From NCBI RefSeq assembly GCF_000710915.1, contig NZ_BAUA01000220.1, positions 1 to 37,269 of the forward strand: a stretch of DNA of 37,269 bases, read 5' to 3'. Positions 1 to 7,423 of this stretch are shown piece after piece. The DNA is from Nocardia brasiliensis IFM 10847 (GTDB lineage Bacteria > Actinomycetota > Actinomycetes > Mycobacteriales > Mycobacteriaceae). Both the position numbers and the translations under genes were made by a program. Position 1 is the stretch's first letter; every line of letters begins with the position of its first letter. The notes below the pieces were generated by a model, which searched no databases, was not told the DNA's origin, and saw only the letters and a program-made list of their open reading frames with translations.

Positions 1-162
1 CACCGAGAGGTGCCAGCCGGTGTCGTTGTCGACCGTGCGGTTCTTGTCCGCGACCAGATCAGCCGTACTCGTCCCAGTGGCCGCGCAAATCAGCGCGCCC
101 AGCGTGAGTCCAACAGCCAGTGCCCGGCACCTGTGACGAGTTTTCAGCGAGGTCGATGCCAT
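1..162 (-). CDS. Secreted MspA-family-like porin, N-terminal part only
   Basis: Only the first 54 codons lie in the window; the gene runs off the left edge. The ATG at 162 follows a purine-rich ribosome binding site (GGAAGGGGGA). The protein starts with a basic stretch (MASTSLKTRHRCR) and a hydrophobic signal segment ending near ATGTSTA. The mature part begins DLVADKNRTVDNDTGWHLSV. A short charged start followed by a 'DG/GW..L.V' strand is how MspA-type outer-membrane porins of mycolic-acid bacteria begin. Those porins assemble as octameric beta-barrels through the mycomembrane. The assignment rests on this short similarity recalled from the family, so another secreted beta-rich protein is possible. 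Confidence 0.55.
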   Translation of the reverse strand, partial: MASTSLKTRHRCRALAVGLTLGALICAATGTSTADLVADKNRTVDNDTGWHLSV

Positions 163-222
163 CGCGGGTCCCCCTTCCCAGCCTTGTGGCGTTGCAGATT
201 CCGAGAACAGGACACCGCAGTA

Positions 223-235
223 GCTAACATTTAGC
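223..235. promoter_or_regulatory. Small dyad upstream of the porin-like gene
   Basis: GCTAA-CAT-TTAGC is a perfect 5-bp inverted repeat with a 3-nt centre, about 60 bp upstream of the porin-like start codon at 162. It is in a locally A/T-richer stretch that could hold the promoter. An operator role is inferred from position and symmetry only. Confidence 0.25.
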
Positions 236-494
236 AACCTCACGGTCTGCGATAAACACCCCAAGTGATCCGCTGTTTACCCCCTGTTCACCCCGACCGC
301 GCCGGTGATGGCAGCAAATGGCACATGATCAGTCGTTGCCTGTGAGGTCCGGCACGCCCGATTCGTGACCAATGCCCGGACCGGCACTATTCGTGTCCGC
401 TCCTGCCGTCAGGGCGGCGGGTTGCCGTCAAGCCTGGCCCGAAGCTTTCCTGCCCGGTCGGCGTGCGGCATCGTAGAACCCGCGCGAAACGCAG
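236..494. other. Intergenic stretch, no gene seen
   Basis: Between the upstream region of the porin-like gene and the ion-channel remnant I find no convincing reading frame. The part nearest the remnant may once have coded for its S1-S3 helices, but stop codons interrupt it (for example TAG at 474) and I recognise no residues. Confidence 0.4.
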
Positions 495-757
495 AGGGTT
501 ACGCTTCGGTTGGTGTCGGCGACGCCGAGTATGCGGCGGGTGGTGACGAACCTATTGGCGGCGCTGCCCGGGAATAGGCTCGATTCTGGGGCTGCTGGCA
601 TTGGTGTTGTATATGGCCGCGGTGATGGCTACCAAATTGTTCGGGACGGTGGCGCCTGAATATTTCGGCAGTCTCGGCACCTCCAAGCGGACACTGTTCC
701 AGATCATGACAGGGGAGGCGTTGCCGGACATCGCCCGTGAGGTAATGGCGGAGAAGC
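495..757 (+). pseudogene. Remnant of a voltage-gated ion channel (bacterial Nav/ion-transport family)
   Basis: Two frames joined together read as the S4-S5, S5 and pore part of a NaChBac-like six-helix channel subunit. Frame one, codons from 504, gives LRLVSATPSMRRVVTNLLAALPG, typical of the end of S4 and the S4-S5 linker. After one extra base at about 573, frame two gives IGSILGLLALVLYMAAVMATKLFG (S5). It continues through a pore helix with TLFQIMTGE, at the place of the usual TLESW selectivity filter, to IAREVMAE. The start, S1-S3 and most of S6 are missing. Recognisable homology stops at about 757, exactly where the stop codon of the convergent methyltransferase gene lies. A one-base frameshift plus both ends lost makes this a pseudogene. 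The family call is from recalled sequence features. Confidence 0.75.
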
Positions 758-1590
758 TATCCCCGCAGCACCCAACCCTGCGCGATGTCGCCCAGGTTCC
801 ACCACGAGACGTACTGCGCATCTTGCGATTCCAGCTTCCAACCTTCGGTCAGCCGGTCGAAGAAGGCATCGTCACCGGTCTTGCCGCCCTTCGGCTCACC
901 GACGAAGACCAAGCGAGTTCCGCCGCGGCGCTCGAACTCCCGCAGGGCCGTCGACGCCATCGGGTCACCCCACCCCGGCGGCCAGCACAGGAACAACACC
1001 GACTCACCATCAAGGGTCGAGTCGAACTCCGCCGAACCACCGACCGGATGCCACACATCCAGCTGCCCCGCCGCGCTAGGAAACGACACATTCGACGAGC
1101 TGTCGGGCGGCTGCACATCGAACGCGGCAACGTCCACACCGTGAGCGGCGAGCTGGCCCGCCCAGTAGCCCCGCCCGGCGCCCAGCTCCAGCACCTTCCG
1201 GCCGCCGCTGAACTGTCCGATCCACTCGATCGTCTCCGGCGACGGCACCGCATACGCGTACGCGGCCTGCAAGATCGTCTGCGCGAACGCCAAACGGGCA
1301 CTGCCCTTCTCGCGCCGGCCGTTCACCACCCGACGCCCAGCGTCCTCGGCGACAGCGGGCGCGACGATGTCCCAATACGGATTCCCCGACGCCGCGGAGC
1401 CGCCGGTCAGGTAATGCACGAGCCTCAGGTCGAATGCCGCATCCGCGGCCGGGTCATCGGTCCCCGGCAACATCGGTGCCGTCTCCAAGTACTCCGCGAC
1501 CTTCGGATACTCCTGCCGCAACCGCTGCTCGTCCTCCAGCAGCGCGGCCAGCTCCGTACGTCGCTCAGTCGTCAGCGAGAGCCCGGTCAT
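757..1590 (-). CDS. Class I SAM-dependent methyltransferase
   Basis: The 277-residue protein has a glycine-rich SAM-binding motif (VLELGAGRGYW, residues 133-143) followed by an acidic strand end (AAFDVQ, about 155-160). That is the layout of a class I Rossmann-fold methyltransferase. The 130 residues before it are helical and charged and may hold a substrate or dimer region. A later CWPPGWGDPM stretch sits near the usual catalytic loop. The ATG at 1590 was preferred to an upstream frame-open start because that extension is Cys/Arg-rich and unlike a protein N-terminus. The substrate is unknown. The gene ends inside the decayed ion channel, and a TetR remnant lies upstream on the same strand, so its surroundings look rearranged. 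Confidence 0.8.
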   Translation of the reverse strand: MTGLSLTTERRTELAALLEDEQRLRQEYPKVAEYLETAPMLPGTDDPAADAAFDLRLVHYLTGGSAASGNPYWDIVAPAVAEDAGRRVVNGRREKGSARLAFAQTILQAAYAYAVPSPETIEWIGQFSGGRKVLELGAGRGYWAGQLAAHGVDVAAFDVQPPDSSSNVSFPSAAGQLDVWHPVGGSAEFDSTLDGESVLFLCWPPGWGDPMASTALREFERRGGTRLVFVGEPKGGKTGDDAFFDRLTEGWKLESQDAQYVSWWNLGDIAQGWVLRG

Positions 1591-1764
1591 GTACTCGATT
1601 CTCGCTGGCAGACAACGCCTGCACGCTCGGTTGCCGGAAACTCGTCCCGCCACGACCTGGCGGTACATCGCTGTTCAGCGGGTGCTCGGTCAGCTGGCGA
1701 AGTTCAGCAATGCCTTGCTCAGTGCGGTAGGCATCGCCGGAGTTGGGTTCTGATCCGGTCCCGG

Positions 1765-2101
1765 GTGGGCGGTCCGACGCGATGCCCCGCAATGTCATGC
1801 CCTGGGCGGTGTCGGTGAGCAGTTCGGCGGTGTCGGCGTCGGTGTAGTGGGCGTACATCGCGCGGCTGGCCGCGGTGAAGTGGTCCGCGATCGAGCGCAG
1901 TGCCGGTCGGCGGATGGCGGCTACATAAAGCTCGAGCTGGACGGTGGTCACCGATCGTTCGGTGGTGAAGCAGCAGCCCACCAGCGCGTCGGCGGTCTGG
2001 TCGATGATCTCGGCGATGTTGTAGCCGGGTTGCGCGTCGGGGATAGCGGCCATGATCGTCTTGTAGTGGGTGACCGAAAGTTCGAGTGCGGCCGCGAGTC
2101 C
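1765..2101 (-). pseudogene. Remnant of a TetR-family regulator, C-terminal domain only
   Basis: Reading from about 2101 the frame gives a helical ligand-binding-domain-like sequence, including NIAEIIDQTADALVGC, LELYVAAIRRPALRSIADHF and TAELLTDTAQGMTLRGIASD. This is the usual C-terminal half of a TetR/AcrR repressor. A TAG at 2102-2104 closes the frame directly upstream, and none of the three frames beyond it shows the helix-turn-helix. Downstream the frame stays open to 1565 with low-complexity, non-homologous-looking residues that run into the methyltransferase start. I therefore call it a truncated, probably non-functional repressor. A functional short protein starting at 2053 cannot be excluded. 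Confidence 0.6.
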
Positions 2102-2104
2102 CTA

Positions 2105-2540
2105 TCGGCGTTCTCGGCTTGCACACTGCTCCTCGTCTGCGCTGATCACTCGACTTCAAGGTTCAGCTGTACTTGACGCAAAGTGGCACAAGCCCGGTAA
2201 ATCAGTTGTCGTAAGGTACAAATATTCCTAGCCTGATTGCAGGTAGGACTATGCGTGGGTGGCCCGTTTCCGGCTCAGAGGCGATAGTTCTGCGGAGTTC
2301 CACGGGACGCGTGGCGCGTTTCGTACCGATCGAGTTCCGAGGTGATGACTTATCCCCCAGGCCAAGTAGCCGTTTGTCCCGGCACTGACTCCGTGAGCCG
2401 CCCATGCGTGCTCCGGTCACGTCGTGGACGGCTTTTCCAGTTGGCCTGGGCTGTCATACCTTTCCGTTCCTGTGCGCAGTCGGCGTACGTGGCCCCGGCA
2501 CACTCAAACTGTTCGGCGCTCTTCGAAGAGGAACGAATCA
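2105..2540. other. Intergenic stretch, no gene seen
   Basis: About 435 bp separate the TetR remnant from the response regulator. No frame shows a recognisable domain, and short open frames here lack a convincing ribosome binding site. It presumably carries the promoter of the downstream regulator, but I cannot point to a clear -10/-35 pair. Confidence 0.4.
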
Positions 2541-3146
2541 ATGATTCGAGTGCTGATCGCCGGGAGCCTTCGACTGCCCCGGGAAGCGCTGGCCACCATC
2601 CTGGCGGGTGAGTCGGGCGTGGAGGTGGTCGCCCAGGTTTCGCTGGGCACCGATGTGGTGCCCAGCGCCCTGCGCACCCGCCCGAACCTGGCTCTGCTGG
2701 ATGCGAATCTCACGGGGTTGGACGGGGTTTCCGCCGCGACACAATTGAAGACGGCGCTGCCTGACTGCCGCGTCGTCATGGTGATGGCACCTCATCGGCC
2801 CGACCTGCTGCGCTCCGCATTGGATGCGCGGGTGGAGGGGCTGCTGAGCACCGGCGCTTCGATCGCCGCGTTGACCGATACCGTGCGCCGGGTCGCGCAC
2901 GGTGAATCGGTGCTGGAACCGCAGGCGGTCGCGCAAGCCTTGCGCGGCCCCGCCAACCCGCTGAGCGCCCGCGACATCGACATACTCCGCCTGGTTTCGC
3001 AGGGGCACACTCCCGACGAAATCGGTGCGGCACTGCATCTTTCGCCGGGCACGGTGCGCAACAACCTCGCCGCCATCAACCGCAAGGTCGGTACCCGCAA
3101 CCGCATCGAGACCCTCCGGACCGCTGCCCGCCACGGATGGATCTGA
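2541..3146 (+). CDS. Orphan LuxR/NarL-type response regulator with degenerate receiver
   Basis: The 201-residue protein has a receiver-like domain (1-120) and a LuxR-type helix-turn-helix at the C-terminus (about 138-201: LSARDIDILRLVSQG, then HLSPGTVRNNLAAINRKVG). The ATG at 2541 follows GAGGAA at a good distance. The receiver keeps Asp54 (LLDANL). The acidic pair after strand 1 is replaced (VLIAGS instead of VLIADD), and the conserved lysine of strand 5 is absent (GLLSTGAS where GYLLKDA is usual). Mg-dependent phosphorylation is therefore doubtful. No histidine kinase gene is adjacent. It probably binds DNA through the LuxR domain, controlled by another signal or by protein level. The targets are unknown. 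Confidence 0.85.
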   Translation: MIRVLIAGSLRLPREALATILAGESGVEVVAQVSLGTDVVPSALRTRPNLALLDANLTGLDGVSAATQLKTALPDCRVVMVMAPHRPDLLRSALDARVEGLLSTGASIAALTDTVRRVAHGESVLEPQAVAQALRGPANPLSARDIDILRLVSQGHTPDEIGAALHLSPGTVRNNLAAINRKVGTRNRIETLRTAARHGWI

Positions 3147-3354
3147 ACTCGTGCAACCTGCACGCGCCGCCGTGCGATCTGCACCGATCGCGTCGATCAG
3201 AGGATGTGATTCCCGCAGGTCAATGGCCAGGTTCTCGGCAACGTGTCGGTCAAAACGCTGCGCAGTGTTCGCGATTGCTCGCCGACACTGTCCACGAACC
3301 GAACCGGGATCCCACCGACGGCGCGAGCACCGCTGTCGGAGAACAGGAGAGACC

Positions 3355-3579
3355 ATGTCAGCCCAGTGCGACGTCTGCGGCAAGAAGCCGAGCTTCGGCA
3401 AGAAGGTGGCACGTGCGGGACGGCGAGCCCAGCAGCGCTACGTCAAGGCCCGCACGAGCCGCCGCTTCAACCCCAACATCCAGCCCGTGCGCGCCGTGCA
3501 GGACGGCACACCCGTGCGTCTGAAAGTGTGCACCGCCTGCATCAAGAAAGGCGCGATACGCCGGCGCGCCAGCGCGTGA
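3355..3579 (+). CDS. rpmB: Ribosomal protein L28, zinc-ligand paralogue
   Basis: This 74-residue protein is a bacterial L28 with CDVCGK at the start (Cys5, Cys8) and VCTACIKKG near the end (Cys59, Cys62), the four ligands of the zinc-binding form. RRFNPNIQPVRAV is the L28 core. A basic stretch between residues 17 and 36 (ARAGRRAQQRYVKARTS) is longer than in the usual actinobacterial housekeeping L28, which suggests a divergent second copy. The ATG at 3355 follows an AGGAGA site. The gene shares a 4-base GTGA overlap with the next gene, so the two are probably co-translated. No other ribosomal gene is nearby and I see no clear Zur box upstream. Confidence 0.85.
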   Translation: MSAQCDVCGKKPSFGKKVARAGRRAQQRYVKARTSRRFNPNIQPVRAVQDGTPVRLKVCTACIKKGAIRRRASA

Positions 3580-3953
3580 TCGCCGCGAAAAGCGTCGTGG
3601 CCCAGCTGATATCGCAGATCAGGCGCCGGCCAATGGTGTGGCCGAACCACTTCGCCGTTCGGCGGCAGCGTCATCGCGACGAATTCCCTTGCCACGACTG
3701 CGGACTGCCGACCGCGCCTTGCGACGGGCCCGACGAGTGGTACACCGTGCACGACGCAGTCTGGCGGGCCGGCGCACTGGGTGCCGACAGCATCGTGTGT
3801 ATCGGCTGCCTCGAATCTCGACTGGGACGCCGACTCCACCCCGGCGACTTCCTGACCGCGCCACTCAACGACCCCGACTACGGAAACCACAGCCCGCGAC
3901 TGCGCAATCGCCTGCGACCGTCGCCGACCACCGCTCACGAAAGCGCTCGATGA
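3576..3953 (+). CDS. Small cysteine-rich (zinc-ribbon-like) protein of unknown function
   Basis: With a GTG start overlapping the L28 stop (GTGA), the protein has 125 residues. An internal ATG at 3633 is the alternative start. It has two Cys pairs, CHDC at 39-42 and CIGC at 75-78, around a DEWYTVHDAVW segment. The motif CIGCLESRLGRRLHPGDF is followed by APLNDP. I recall this arrangement from uncharacterised small proteins of actinobacteria and their phages, where it looks like a metal-binding ribbon. The C-terminal 25 residues are polar and probably disordered. Coupling to an L28 paralogue may mean shared expression under metal or stress control; that is inference. Confidence 0.7.
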   Translation: MIAAKSVVAQLISQIRRRPMVWPNHFAVRRQRHRDEFPCHDCGLPTAPCDGPDEWYTVHDAVWRAGALGADSIVCIGCLESRLGRRLHPGDFLTAPLNDPDYGNHSPRLRNRLRPSPTTAHESAR

Positions 3954-4347
3954 CTCGAGTCTGTGTCGGAGGTCGTAACGATCGGAGGCGGCGGGTGGCG
4001 CCTCGGGGCCGATGGGCCGGACAATCGGCGAAGGCGTATGTGTTGCCGGGTCTTCGGATTTCAGTTGGATTGTCGGCAAGCACTCGTTGTGCGCGGCTCG
4101 GCGTGCATGATTCACCTTGCGCGCGGGTGGGCAGGCGGAGGCCCTTCGGCCACGCTTATAGCGGCCCTTTCGACGGGCCGCGCCCCGGAAAGTAGGGGGC
4201 CGCGAGAGGGTCCAAACGTGGCGCTCGTCACATTTTTCGGTTTTGTGCGGACGGTCGGATATGAATAACTCGTTCGATCTAGATCAACGCTTCGATTCGA
4301 CTGGGGGACAGGGCGTTCCGTGGTGATCGGGGGCGGGAGAGAAATAC
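3954..4347. other. Intergenic stretch with a hairpin, no gene seen
   Basis: About 390 bp without a supported gene lie between the Cys-rich protein and the secreted protein. The left part is GC-rich and includes a hairpin at 4161-4181. The last 110 bp become A/T-richer (runs of T at 4231-4246, then TATGAAT at 4259) and probably hold the promoter of the gene at 4348. Confidence 0.4.
4161..4181. terminator. Terminator-like hairpin
   Basis: GCGGCCC (4161-4167) and GGGCCGC (4175-4181) form a perfect 7-bp stem with a 7-nt loop (TTTCGAC). It lies 208 bp after the stop of the Cys-rich protein gene. No T-run follows, so it would be a U-less terminator or only a structural element. Confidence 0.35.
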
Positions 4348-5037
4348 ATGTTCTATAAGAGTGTCACGCGCGCGGGTCGCCAGGTTCTTGCCGCTGCGGT
4401 CCTGCCCTTCGCGGTAGTGGCTACGCTCGCCAGCGCGGGTACCGCGTCGGCGACCGACTACACCGCGCAGCAGACGCGGTGGGCCGACAGCCTGACGGCG
4501 ACCGGCAACGAGCAGGGTGTCGAGTTCAAGACCACCACGGCCCCTGACCTCAAGTCCATCTCCACCGAGCTGAACAACGGCAAGTTCACCTTGACCGCGG
4601 ATTCGTCGGCGGTGCACGTGGAATCCGCGTCGGGTGCGAAGGTCACCGAGTTCCCGATGTCGATGAAGACTGCTGCGGGCAACACGATTTCGCTGGCTCC
4701 GCAGATCTCCCCGGACGGGAAGAAGCTGGTCGTCACCCCGCAGGTGACCAAGGAGGTCGAGGGTGAGGTGAAGACGGTCGCCGCCGGCGACCTGAAGCCC
4801 ATCGCGACCAACCCGGACGCGCAGAACCACGACCCGGTTGCCAACGGCCTCGCGGCCGGCGCGCTCACCGGTCTCGGCATCGCCGCGATCCTGTGCATCC
4901 CCGCCATCATCGTCTTCGTGATCGGCTACTTCGCCTGCATCGTGGCCAGCGGCATCAGCTACGTGGTGTTCGCCGCGGTGATCGGCGCGATCCTCGGTGC
5001 CGTCGCACCGGCCGTGATCCCGCAGGTGCTGCCCTGA
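4348..5037 (+). CDS. Secreted/membrane-anchored protein of unknown function
   Basis: The 229-residue protein has a clear signal peptide (basic start, hydrophobic core 13-31, AxA site near residue 36, TASA-TDY). A polar, beta-rich domain (about 37-160) follows. The C-terminal region (about 165-229) is strongly hydrophobic and Gly/Ala/Ile-rich, with two or three possible membrane helices and no charged residues. The ATG at 4348 follows GGGAGAGAAA. I recall similar layouts among Nocardia and Rhodococcus exported proteins without a known role. The hydrophobic tail could anchor the domain to the membrane or mycomembrane. No enzyme motif is visible. Confidence 0.75.
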   Translation: MFYKSVTRAGRQVLAAAVLPFAVVATLASAGTASATDYTAQQTRWADSLTATGNEQGVEFKTTTAPDLKSISTELNNGKFTLTADSSAVHVESASGAKVTEFPMSMKTAAGNTISLAPQISPDGKKLVVTPQVTKEVEGEVKTVAAGDLKPIATNPDAQNHDPVANGLAAGALTGLGIAAILCIPAIIVFVIGYFACIVASGISYVVFAAVIGAILGAVAPAVIPQVLP

Positions 5038-5093
5038 TAAACGCAGTGACGGTCGCCGCCGCCCTCGAGTCGGCGGCCTGACACGCGACCCAC

Positions 5094-5143
5094 CCGGACG
5101 CCGGGTCGGCTCCGCTTTCCAGCGGTTTCGGCCCGGCGTCCGG
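5094..5143 (+). terminator. Nested-hairpin terminator
   Basis: CCGGACGCCGGG (5094-5105) pairs perfectly with CCCGGCGTCCGG (5132-5143). The 26-nt loop contains an inner CCGCT-ttcc-AGCGG stem (5112-5125). It sits 57 bp after the secreted-protein stop codon. No T-tract follows, as is common for actinobacterial terminators. Confidence 0.6.
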
Positions 5144-5305
5144 CGTTTCCGTGCTCGGCCCGTACCGCTCCGTCCGGACAAGCGATTGCGCCTCGCCGCT
5201 GATTCCACCGCACAAGCCTGAAATGCGACGGAGTGATCAGGCGCTGTGCTCGATTCCCTATCGGCCGCCGCAGGTCGTCGGCGCGCCCTCTGCGAGACTG
5301 CGGGG

Positions 5306-6775
5306 ATGAGCACTGCGGCAGCGGAGATCGCCACGTCGGGTGAGTTGTTGCTCGGTATCGATATCGGTACTACCGCGGTGAAGGTGGTTGCGTTCACCGC
5401 GGCGGGTGCGCAGGTGGCGGCGCATACGACGCCGTACCCGATCAGCAGGCCCGAACCCGGCTGGGCCGAACAGGATCCGATGGACTGGTGGCGGGGCTGC
5501 GTCGACGGGATGCGTGCCGTGTTGTCGGCGGTGCCCGCGGGTGCGGTGCGGGCGATCGGGTTGGCCAGTCAGGTCAACACCCATGTGTGCGTGGATGATC
5601 GGCTGACGCCGCTGGCACCCGCGATCATCTGGCAGGACCAGCGCTGTGCCGAGATCGCCCGGGAGTTCGACGCCCGCTTCGACGATGCGGACAAGGTGCG
5701 GATCTGGGGATCAGCGATCACCCTCGACGCATCGTTCGTGGGCGCGCGGGCGCAATGGTTCGCGCGCACCCACCCGGATCTGTGGGCGCGGACGCGCTGG
5801 GTGCTGGGGCCCAAGGACTTCGTCGCCGCGAAACTGACCGGGCGGGTCGCGACGGATCTGCTGGCGGCGGTACGGGTGGCGGGGCCGGACGGCTATCTGG
5901 CCGAGGCGGTGGCGCTCGTCGACGGGCTCGAGCAGCGGTTACCGGAGATCTTGGCTCCGGAGGCCACGGTGGGACGGGTCGACGGCGCGGACGTGGTGGT
6001 GGGCACGATGGACGCCTACAGCGCGGTCTTCGGCACCCGCACCACTGAGCCGGGGCGCGGAATGGTCTCGTGCGGAACGTCATTGGTCGTCGCGGGCGCT
6101 TCCGCGCAGGCGCACCCGGCAGGCGGGATCGTCACCTTTCCGCCGCGCTCGGGACTGTATGTCCATGCCGGGCCGACGCAGGCGGGCGGGGATGCCGTGC
6201 GTTGGTGGAGCCAGGTGTCCGGGCTGAGTCCGGCGGAAGTCTTCGACTCGGCCGCCGCGGGCGTGCCGGGCGTGCTCTTCACGCCCTATCTGGCCGGTGA
6301 ACGAGCGCCGTTGTGGGACGCCGAGGTTCGCGCGAGCTTCCTCGGAATGAGCTCGGCGACAACGACGGCGGACATGTCGCTCGCGGTATTGCACGGGGTC
6401 GCGATGTCGGCCCGGCACGTGCTCGAATCCGTCGAGACCGCCTGCGGACTCGACATTCCCAGCGTGACGTTCTCGGGTGGTGGGGCGCGCAGCGCGTTAT
6501 GGGGGCAGCTCCACGCCGACGTGCTGGAGCGTCCGGTCGAGCGTTTGCGGGTGCACGACAGCGCGGCCTTGGGCGCGGCTTTGCTGGGTGCGGTCGGCGC
6601 GGGCATCTACCCGGACGTGGTCGCGGCGGCGCGCGCGGCGGTCACCGTCGACCGTTCGTTCGCTCCGGCGGCGCCGGTCGGTCGGTTGCGTGGCTTGTAC
6701 GAGAGCTACCGATCGGTGCATGCCGCTCTGCGCGGTCTGCACACCGAACTGGCGCAGTGGCACCGGCTCAGCTGA
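5306..6775 (+). CDS. FGGY-family carbohydrate kinase (xylulokinase-like)
   Basis: The 489-residue protein has the two actin-like FGGY kinase domains. Visible motifs are the N-terminal phosphate loop GIDIGTTAVKV (17-27), WQDQR (109-113), the catalytic-base region GTMDAYSAVFG with Asp236, PYLAGERAP for the C-terminal domain, and FSGGGARSALWGQLHADV for ATP binding. It should transfer phosphate from ATP to a sugar or polyol in the cytosol. The GLASQVNTHV segment replaces the GQMHG loop of E. coli XylB, so D-xylulose is only one candidate substrate. No isomerase, dehydrogenase or sugar transporter is adjacent. The ATG at 5306 is preceded by GAGACT plus 6 nt and lacks a good ribosome binding site. 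The 3' end overlaps the convergent TetR gene by 8 bp. Confidence 0.88.
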   Translation: MSTAAAEIATSGELLLGIDIGTTAVKVVAFTAAGAQVAAHTTPYPISRPEPGWAEQDPMDWWRGCVDGMRAVLSAVPAGAVRAIGLASQVNTHVCVDDRLTPLAPAIIWQDQRCAEIAREFDARFDDADKVRIWGSAITLDASFVGARAQWFARTHPDLWARTRWVLGPKDFVAAKLTGRVATDLLAAVRVAGPDGYLAEAVALVDGLEQRLPEILAPEATVGRVDGADVVVGTMDAYSAVFGTRTTEPGRGMVSCGTSLVVAGASAQAHPAGGIVTFPPRSGLYVHAGPTQAGGDAVRWWSQVSGLSPAEVFDSAAAGVPGVLFTPYLAGERAPLWDAEVRASFLGMSSATTTADMSLAVLHGVAMSARHVLESVETACGLDIPSVTFSGGGARSALWGQLHADVLERPVERLRVHDSAALGAALLGAVGAGIYPDVVAAARAAVTVDRSFAPAAPVGRLRGLYESYRSVHAALRGLHTELAQWHRLS

Positions 6776-7346
6776 ATTCGGCGACGCTCCAGGCGGCCTC
6801 GATCATCTGGAAGATCTCGTCCACCGCGGCGGCCGGATCGGGCGCCTCGCGGGCCACGGAATAGGCGTCGATCACGAATCTGGCGATGGTCCGGCAGGCC
6901 ACCGGCGTCCGGGACAGACCGAGATCGGTGGCGATGGCGGCGGCCAGCGACTCCGCGTGACGCAGCCGCATCGTCTTCTCGTACTCCCGCAGTGCGGCCG
7001 ATTCGTCGATCATCTTCCAGACGGGCGCGACGTCCGGCCCGGTGCAGTGCCGCACCAGGGCGTGGATCTCGCGGCGCAGCGCGTGCATGAGCGTTTCGTC
7101 CGCCGGCCGGTTGGTGGCCGCCTGCAGCAGGCGCTGCTCGAAGTCGTCGTCCCGCTCGAAGACGAGGGCTTCCTTCGAGGCGAAATGCGAGAAGAGCGTC
7201 GTGACGGCCACATCGGCCTCGGCCGCCACGTCCCGGATGCCGACCGCGTCGTAGCCGCGCTCCGAGAACAGCCGCAGCGCGGCATCGGCGATATTCTGGC
7301 GGGTCGCGGCCTTCTTACGCTCACGACGCCCGAGCGGCACGGTCAT
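6768..7346 (-). CDS. TetR/AcrR-family transcriptional regulator
   Basis: The 192-residue protein has an N-terminal TetR DNA-binding domain. Residues 12-60 contain AATRQNIADAALRLFSERGYDAVGI, then a helix-turn-helix with VAAEADVAVTTLFSHFASKEAL. The C-terminal helical domain would bind an unknown ligand. A dyad at 7366-7384, about 20 bp upstream of the start codon, is a plausible self-operator. The gene is convergent with the sugar kinase, so a regulatory link between the two is not implied by layout. Confidence 0.9.
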   Translation of the reverse strand: MTVPLGRRERKKAATRQNIADAALRLFSERGYDAVGIRDVAAEADVAVTTLFSHFASKEALVFERDDDFEQRLLQAATNRPADETLMHALRREIHALVRHCTGPDVAPVWKMIDESAALREYEKTMRLRHAESLAAAIATDLGLSRTPVACRTIARFVIDAYSVAREAPDPAAAVDEIFQMIEAAWSVAEFS

Positions 7347-7365
7347 TTTCGGATGCTATCAAATA

Positions 7366-7384
7366 CGAAATATCAGCAGTTTCG
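7366..7384. promoter_or_regulatory. Candidate TetR self-operator
   Basis: CGAAA (7366-7370) and TTTCG (7380-7384) form an inverted repeat with a 9-nt centre in an A/T-rich stretch. It is 20 bp upstream of the TetR start at 7346. The arms extend imperfectly by one or two bases. The operator role is inferred. Confidence 0.4.
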
Positions 7385-7423
7385 AAACACTAACCGTTAC
7401 GTGACAGCTGACCTGGTCGTGCT

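Noticed and set aside
601..1818. 405-codon plus-strand open frame
   Set aside because: Only its first about 50 codons (the channel remnant) resemble a protein; the rest is the antisense of the methyltransferase gene.
3147..3354. Possible Zur box upstream of the L28 paralogue
   Set aside because: I looked for a TGAAAATGATTTTCA-like palindrome and saw none, so zinc regulation is not annotated.
4279..5397. 372-codon minus-strand open frame over the secreted protein and kinase start
   Set aside because: Basic low-complexity translation. The plus-strand gene has a proper signal peptide and terminator.
5306..7346. Sugar-utilisation operon including the FGGY kinase and the TetR gene
   Set aside because: The two genes are convergent and no transporter, isomerase or dehydrogenase is present, so no pathway can be supported.
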